Origin: Vagococcus luciliae
Lineage (GTDB): Bacteria; Bacillota; Bacilli; Lactobacillales; Vagococcaceae
Assembly: GCF_024637875.1 (NCBI RefSeq)
Contig: NZ_CP102451.1
Coordinates: 2,049,001-2,113,000 of the forward strand
Direction of reading: 5' to 3'
DNA: 64,000 nucleotides
Every line of letters begins with the position of its first letter. Position 1 is the first letter of the stretch. A model generated the notes under the pieces. It was given only the letters and a program-made list of their open reading frames with translations. It was not told the DNA's origin and did no database searches. Of the stretch, positions 59,277 to 64,000 are shown piece by piece. A program made the position numbers and the translations under genes.

Positions 59277-59304
59277 ATACTCCCATATTACTTAACGGGA
59301 GTAT
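59277..59304 (-). terminator. Possible terminator overlapping the end of the AI-2E-family gene
   Basis: ATACTCCC and GGGAGTAT form an 8-bp stem around 12 nt, partly within the coding end. The tract downstream on the minus strand (CTATCTTTT) is only weakly T-rich. Confidence 0.5.
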
Positions 59305-60400
59305 TTTCTTCTTTAATGCGCTTATTTAATTGAATCATATCATAGACATAAACGACAATTGTTTTACACACTGCATAAAAAGGAACACCTAAAATCATCC
59401 CTAAAAGACCTGCAATGTTTCCTGCCACTAACAAAATAATAATAATAGTAAGGGGATGAATGTCCAAACTTTTCCCTATAACATTTGGATAAATAATATT
59501 TCCATCAATTTGCTGAACAATCAATACGACGATACAAGCTAAGACTGCTTTGATTGGATCAGTAAATATCGTAACAAACAGCGCAGGTGCTAGCCCAATA
59601 TAAGGTCCAATGTAAGGAATCATATTAGATAGTCCGGCAATGACACCAAATAAAAAGGCATAATTCACACCAATTAGCATGTACCCTACACTAGTTGCCA
59701 CTCCAACAAACAAACACTCTATCATTTGACCACTGATATATTTTGAGATTGTTTGACTCATTTTTATAAGTAATCCTGTCATCTCTTTTCTATGTGTCTC
59801 AGGGAAAAAACGTGTGACATTTGGTAAAAACTTATCTCCATCTTTTAACATATAAAATAGAATAAATGGAACAGTAATTATCAGCATAACAACACCTGCC
59901 ATAGATGAAATAAATGAACCTAATCCATTTCCTAGATTAGATAAAGTTGTTTTGATAATATTTCCAAAAGAGATGTTCCATTGCTCTAAATACTGTTGAA
60001 TATCAACATTCTTCATAACAGGGTGATGAGCAACCTCGTTAATTGTTTTTTCAATCGCCACATAAAAATCTGGTGCTGATTTGGTCAACATGGTTATCTG
60101 TTTTATTAAATTAGGAATCACTGACATAATAAGTAGCAGCACTATCCCCACTAAAAATAGCATAATAATGGATACAGCCCATGTTCTTTTAACTCCTTTT
60201 TTTAACATAAATAATAAAATTGGATTTACACAATAAAATAAAAAACCTGATATAATAATTGGTGCAAACATTGTGGTAAATAATGTCCCTATTGGTTTGA
60301 ATAAAAAGTTAATTTGTGTTCCTACTAAAATTAACGTTGCTATAATAAGTAATTCAAGTGACCAAAACATTAGTTTAGATGATTTTAATTTTCGTAGCAT
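59288..60400 (-). CDS. AI-2E family transporter
   Basis: A 370-residue membrane protein with about seven to eight hydrophobic segments. The central amphipathic region (MTKSAPDFYVAIEKTINEVAHH) and the C-terminal VQQIDGNIIYPNVIGKSLDIHPLTIIIILLVAGNIAGLLGMILGVPFYAV pattern are typical. Family members include TqsA-like exporters and sodium/proton antiporters; the substrate is not predictable. Confidence 0.9.
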   Translation of the reverse strand: MLRKLKSSKLMFWSLELLIIATLILVGTQINFLFKPIGTLFTTMFAPIIISGFLFYCVNPILLFMLKKGVKRTWAVSIIMLFLVGIVLLLIMSVIPNLIKQITMLTKSAPDFYVAIEKTINEVAHHPVMKNVDIQQYLEQWNISFGNIIKTTLSNLGNGLGSFISSMAGVVMLIITVPFILFYMLKDGDKFLPNVTRFFPETHRKEMTGLLIKMSQTISKYISGQMIECLFVGVATSVGYMLIGVNYAFLFGVIAGLSNMIPYIGPYIGLAPALFVTIFTDPIKAVLACIVVLIVQQIDGNIIYPNVIGKSLDIHPLTIIIILLVAGNIAGLLGMILGVPFYAVCKTIVVYVYDMIQLNKRIKEENTPVK

Positions 60401-60509
60401 ATAATCCCCTCACTTTATTTAAATTCACGTATATTTATTATAATCTATTTGTTTAAAAAAAACTGCTAATTTGCTAAAATTATACAAACCACAAAAAGGA
60501 GGAACAACT

Positions 60510-60944
60510 ATGTCACCATTACTTCATACAAACGATCTTAACTCTACTATTTATCACGATGCAAAAGAAATTCGATTAAATGTTTTTGTAAAAGAACAAA
60601 ACGTTCCTAAATCTATTGAAATAGCTGATGAAGAGTTAGCCATTCATTGTGTCTTATATAATGAAAATAAAAAACCTTTAGGAACCGTTCGCTTACTACC
60701 AATTGATAAAACTACTATGAAAGTACAACGTATGGCTGTCGCTAAAGAAGCTAGAGGAAAAGGAGTAGGTAAACAGCTGATGACTTACGTAGAAGATGTC
60801 GCTAAACAATATCATGTCTCTACTCTTATTTTAGGAGCACAACTTCATGCTTTTGATTTTTATCAATCACTAGGTTATAAACCTTTTGGTGATACCTATC
60901 TAGAAGCCAATATTGAACACCAAAACATGAAAAAAATAATATAA
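60510..60944 (+). CDS. GNAT family N-acetyltransferase (ElaA-like)
   Basis: A 144-residue acetyltransferase. EIRLNVFVKEQNVP near the start and VQRMAVAKEARGKGVGKQLMTYVE (acetyl-CoA motif A) plus HAFDFYQSLGYKPFGDTYLE (motif B) fit the ElaA/YjcF type. The substrate is unknown. The ATG at 60510 follows AAAAGGAGG; the open frame extends 13 codons further upstream without a ribosome site. Confidence 0.9.
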   Translation: MSPLLHTNDLNSTIYHDAKEIRLNVFVKEQNVPKSIEIADEELAIHCVLYNENKKPLGTVRLLPIDKTTMKVQRMAVAKEARGKGVGKQLMTYVEDVAKQYHVSTLILGAQLHAFDFYQSLGYKPFGDTYLEANIEHQNMKKII

Positions 60945-60987
60945 AAAATAACAAGATAAGGAATATCGCCTTGTCTTGTTATTTTTT
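60943..60987. terminator. Bidirectional terminator between the GNAT gene and a small membrane protein gene
   Basis: AAAAAATAACAAGATAAGG and CCTTGTCTTGTTATTTTTT pair over 19 positions with one wobble, around a 7-nt loop, with T tracts at both ends. Confidence 0.92.
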
Positions 60988-60993
60988 AATCCC

Positions 60994-61203
60994 TTACAAT
61001 TCTTTAATCGACATCACTTGTTTTTCTTTACTATAATCAATAGATGCTTCCTTTGGTATTGTCATTACTTTCTTTTCTGGCTCAATGACTTCTCGAATGA
61101 TTTTTTTAGAGGAAAAATTATCTGAAGGAGACAACTTTAATATCACCAAGCCAACACAAAGAACGGCACTGATTAAGAATAGGATAGATAGTTTTTTCTT
61201 CAC
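60994..61203 (-). CDS. Small membrane-anchored protein, unknown function
   Basis: A 69-residue protein with an N-terminal lysine cluster and one hydrophobic helix (LSILFLISAVLCVGLVILKLS), then an extracytoplasmic basic/acidic tail. It has a GGAGG-type ribosome site and ends at a strong terminator, so it is probably real. No family recognised; it could be an anchored or secreted small protein. Confidence 0.6.
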   Translation of the reverse strand: MKKKLSILFLISAVLCVGLVILKLSPSDNFSSKKIIREVIEPEKKVMTIPKEASIDYSKEKQVMSIKEL

Positions 61204-61297
61204 TTAAATACCCTCCTTTATTCATCTTGTAAAAAGTATAACACAATAAATTCAAACAAAATGGTTATTTTTTTCGTTTCAAAAACAAAAAAAATAA

Positions 61298-61330
61298 CAA
61301 AAAATGATGATATTCTCTCATCATTTTTTG
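61298..61330. terminator. Terminator downstream of the Ntdp-like gene
   Basis: CAAAAAATGATGA (61298-61310) and TCATCATTTTTTG (61318-61330) form a perfect 13-bp stem around a 7-nt loop, about 50 bases after the stop codon of the minus-strand gene. Confidence 0.85.
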
Positions 61331-61382
61331 TTAACCTCTTCATTGCTTATCAAACCCTGAATTTACGAAACAGACAGTTACT

Positions 61383-61916
61383 TCATTTTCTTGATAATTG
61401 TTGATACCGTTTATACCAAATATCGACGTACTCATCAGAGAAAGGACCTTTTCCTTCATTAATCCAGTCTACTAAAATCTTCACATTTTCTTTAAGAACA
61501 ATATCAATTTCGTTTGGGTAATTCATTAGTCTTCGATGATCTTCATATTCATCAACATCTAATAAGCGTTTTTCTCCATCAGGAAACACTTTTATATCCA
61601 AGTCATAATCAATATACTTTAAAGCTTCCTCATCCAAGACATAAGGTGAGGCAAGATTACAATAGTAGGAAACTCCTTTCTCTCGTATCATAGCAATTAT
61701 GTTGAACCAATATTTTGTATGGAAATATACAATAGCAGGTTCACGCGTCACCCATCGACGTCCATCTGATTCTGTCACAAGTGTGTGGTCATTCATGCCA
61801 ATTATCGAACACTCACTTGTTTTTAGGACCATTGTGTCGCGCCAAGTTCGATGTAAACTTCCGTCATGCTTGTAACTTTGGATTGTGATAAACTCTCCCT
61901 CTTTAGGAACACGCAT
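61383..61916 (-). CDS. Nucleoside tri-/diphosphate phosphatase, DUF402 (Ntdp family)
   Basis: A 177-residue DUF402 protein. It has [28 protein letters not shown] at the start and [49 protein letters not shown], which carry the acidic metal-binding residues of the Staphylococcus Ntdp enzyme. Relatives hydrolyse nucleoside tri- and diphosphates. The ATG at 61916 is preferred; a GTG one codon earlier is equally well spaced from AGGA. Confidence 0.88.
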   Translation of the reverse strand: MRVPKEGEFITIQSYKHDGSLHRTWRDTMVLKTSECSIIGMNDHTLVTESDGRRWVTREPAIVYFHTKYWFNIIAMIREKGVSYYCNLASPYVLDEEALKYIDYDLDIKVFPDGEKRLLDVDEYEDHRRLMNYPNEIDIVLKENVKILVDWINEGKGPFSDEYVDIWYKRYQQLSRK

Positions 61917-62031
61917 CACTATTTAATCCTGCTTTCTTTGACAATGTTTGCCAATTTTTCACATGGGCATTAAATTTGTTATTTAACACCAATATCAGGA
62001 TTATTATAGCATACCTTCCTCTATTATATCA

Positions 62032-63168
62032 CTAGTTATTCATACTTTTCTTTAGTAATTCAACCATCTTTTGTTGTGGTTTTGGAAAAACATACTGTGG
62101 AAACTCGTCTAAATAGACCCACTTTTGATTGGTTAGATGAGTATCTTTTAGCCCATTTAACTTATCTTGAACAACTAATATATGCCATTTTCTATGACTA
62201 AAGATATGCGTTACAATTCCTAAAAGATTTTTATCTTTTATATTTTCTACTTCATCATATAAATTTAACTGCTCAGCTACCATTCCTGTCGATACATCAT
62301 GTGAGTCATAAATTTGTGAGAAACGATCGTAATCTTTTTTTGTCACTTCTCTCATTGGAAAAGTCCACATATCAGCTAACAACCCATCTGATGGTCGTTT
62401 TTCTAATAAAAAAGCACCTGTATCATTTTGTAAAATATCCGCTACATAATAAAGAGGTTTTGCTTTTTCTTTTTTCTTTTTCACTGGGTATTTGGATATC
62501 GTATTTGTTTTTTTGGCTTCACAGTACGCTTGTATAGGACATGTTTCACACGAAGGCTTAGTTGGCGTACAAATCGTAGCACCTAAATCCATTAAGGCTT
62601 GATTAAAATCGCCCGGTTCACTTTGAGACATGGTGTCTCTTACATAACGATCAAATACTTTTCGTGTTTTAGGTAAAGCAATATCATCAGCCAAACAAAA
62701 TAAGCGACTATAGACTCGCATCACATTTCCATCAATTGCTGGCTCTGGTAATGAAAACGCAATACTCCCAATCGCTCCACCTGTATAAGGTCCAACCCCC
62801 TTTAAAGATAAAATATCCTCTATTTTATTTGGCATCTTTCCATCAAATGTTTTTACTATTTCTTTTGCAGCATGTTGCATGTTTCTTACACGTGAATAAT
62901 AACCCAGTCCTTCCCACGCTTTTAACAATTTATCTTCATTAGCATTGGCTAACGCTTCAATTGTTGGAAACCACTCCATAAACCGATTAAAGTAAGGAAT
63001 CACCGTGACAACTTGTGTTTGTTGCAACATAATCTCAGACACCCATACTCTATAAGGATCTGTTGACTCTCTCCAGGGTAAGTCTCTTTTTTCAAGACGA
63101 TACCACGTTAATAAATCCTCTTGAAAACTTGTTTTTTTTTCTTGTGTCCAAGTTATCTCTTTACTCAT
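62032..63168 (-). CDS. mutY: A/G-specific adenine glycosylase MutY
   Basis: A 378-residue DNA repair enzyme removing adenine opposite 8-oxoguanine. Catalytic Glu is in WVSEIMLQQTQVVTVIPYF and catalytic Asp in PAIDGNVMRVYSRLF, with the helix-hairpin-helix LKGVGPYTGGAIGSIAF. The iron-sulfur motif is C-x6-C-x2-C-x5-C (CTPTKPSCETCPIQAYC). The C-terminal NUDIX-like domain recognises oxoguanine. It starts 3 bases after recX. Confidence 0.95.
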   Translation of the reverse strand: MSKEITWTQEKKTSFQEDLLTWYRLEKRDLPWRESTDPYRVWVSEIMLQQTQVVTVIPYFNRFMEWFPTIEALANANEDKLLKAWEGLGYYSRVRNMQHAAKEIVKTFDGKMPNKIEDILSLKGVGPYTGGAIGSIAFSLPEPAIDGNVMRVYSRLFCLADDIALPKTRKVFDRYVRDTMSQSEPGDFNQALMDLGATICTPTKPSCETCPIQAYCEAKKTNTISKYPVKKKKEKAKPLYYVADILQNDTGAFLLEKRPSDGLLADMWTFPMREVTKKDYDRFSQIYDSHDVSTGMVAEQLNLYDEVENIKDKNLLGIVTHIFSHRKWHILVVQDKLNGLKDTHLTNQKWVYLDEFPQYVFPKPQQKMVELLKKSMNN

Positions 63169-63171
63169 TTT

Positions 63172-63963
63172 TTACTCTAACTCCATCTCTTTTTCTTCTA
63201 TATAACGATTAATATCATCAAATGAAAAGCCCTTTTGATATAAACTTTGTTTCATCTTCTGATTTCTTTTTCGCGAATCCAATCGCTCATGCCGACGCCA
63301 TAATTTATCTCCTTGTTTCACTAATAAGCTATATTCATCTTCTTCCTCATCAAATTCTAGCTCGTCAATCAATTGAGTAATCACATCACCATGAAATCCT
63401 TTTATAAATAATTGTTGTCGAATTTTATTAGTCCGTTCTTTTTGACTTTTTTGTTGATATTTTCGCAACATTTTTTCTGTTAATTTTTTTCCTAAAACCA
63501 ACTGATGCGTGTGATCAAATAAGCCCAATGCTTCATCAATCGTCCCACCATCTACCCCTTTTTTCATTAAAAACTCTTTGACACCTTGAGGGCCTTTATC
63601 AGTGGTTCTAATTGCTGTGCGAACATAACTTTCAGCAAACACCTGATCATTTAATAGAGATAATTCTTTTAATTTATCAATAATCTTCACTATTTGTGGG
63701 TAACTAATCTCTTGTTTTTTTAAATAATCTTTTATTTCTTGTTCGCTTCGTAATTGATAGCTTAGGTAATTTAGTGCTTTTTGATACCCTATATCAAAAC
63801 TTGCTTCCTCTTTTACTTGATTTAATAACTCTTCTGATACCTCACTACCTTTAAGTAGACGATGTTTGACTAGTGAATCTTCTGAAATCGTCATCTTCAA
63901 TCCACTTTTGGTTGTTAAAAGATACCCTGTTTTTTCTTTTTTGATGCTTTGAATGACTTCCAT
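63172..63963 (-). CDS. recX: Regulatory protein RecX
   Basis: A 263-residue RecA modulator built of three-helix repeats: ALNYLSYQLRSEQEIKDYLKKQ, VFAESYVRTAIRTTDKGPQGVKEFLMKKGV and NKIRQQLFIKGFHGDVITQLIDE are the typical signatures. Length and pattern match the Firmicutes RecX. It is just upstream of mutY and likely cotranscribed with it. Confidence 0.93.
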   Translation of the reverse strand: MEVIQSIKKEKTGYLLTTKSGLKMTISEDSLVKHRLLKGSEVSEELLNQVKEEASFDIGYQKALNYLSYQLRSEQEIKDYLKKQEISYPQIVKIIDKLKELSLLNDQVFAESYVRTAIRTTDKGPQGVKEFLMKKGVDGGTIDEALGLFDHTHQLVLGKKLTEKMLRKYQQKSQKERTNKIRQQLFIKGFHGDVITQLIDELEFDEEEDEYSLLVKQGDKLWRRHERLDSRKRNQKMKQSLYQKGFSFDDINRYIEEKEMELE

Positions 63964-64000
63964 CTCTTTTAGCCCCCTTGCATCTTTTTACTATATCATA

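Overview
The window is a low-GC Gram-positive chromosome segment, most likely from the Lactobacillales and in my judgement an Enterococcaceae member of the Vagococcus/Enterococcus type. This is inferred from gene content: a Bacillus-type PurS/PurQ/small-PurL system, an alpha-glycerophosphate oxidase with its internal insert, LysM/CAP and glucosaminidase/M23 wall proteins, a bacteriocin-immunity-like gene and strong AGGAGG ribosome binding sites. There are no rRNA or tRNA genes, CRISPR arrays, insertion sequences or prophage genes. Almost all genes lie on the minus strand, so the notes below read right to left within each operon.

1-5.9 kb holds the conserved yqeG-yqeH-yhbY-nadD-yqeK-rsfS-methyltransferase-tmcAL cluster (ribosome maturation, NAD synthesis, tRNA modification). 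Its rsfS appears to start at ATT. 6.2-8.05 kb has two plus-strand genes: a secreted LysM-repeat-CAP protein with 21 exact VEPTN units, and an orphan bacteriocin-immunity-like protein.

8.1-20.9 kb is a complete IMP pathway in two transcription units, purCSQLFMNHD and purEKB. Each has a near-consensus promoter with a PurBox-like CGAAC element about 40 bp upstream of the -35. The purEKB element lies inside the 3' end of the preceding kinase gene. 21-25.5 kb holds a gluconokinase-type FGGY kinase and a 1000-residue BTAD/AAA/TPR (SARP-type) regulator.

25.7-40.6 kb is a histidine utilisation region: hutU, divergent hutI, and the operon ftcD-fchA-fhs-hutD-permease-hutH, with yitT and hisS between. 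Formimino-tetrahydrofolate cyclodeaminase and formate-THF ligase in the same operon suggest the one-carbon unit from histidine is cashed in for ATP via Fhs. A cre-like site lies upstream of ftcD, and an orphan GlmL/MutL-type ATPase is divergent from the operon.

41-53.2 kb contains a glucosaminidase/M23 wall hydrolase with a 23-copy four-residue repeat, the glpK-glpO-glpF operon with a good cre site, an Mga-like regulator coupled to an NADH-oxidase-like flavoprotein that lacks the redox cysteine, a GNAT enzyme, an AEC transporter and a secreted beta-helix protein. 53.4-57.8 kb encodes tagD, an unknown membrane protein, a processive GT2 synthase and a TagF-like glycerophosphotransferase. With the beta-helix protein this looks like a compact surface-glycopolymer system and is the best candidate for something undescribed. 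57.8-64 kb returns to housekeeping genes: a CNNM/CorC-type protein, an AI-2E-family permease, GNAT, an Ntdp-like phosphatase, mutY and recX.
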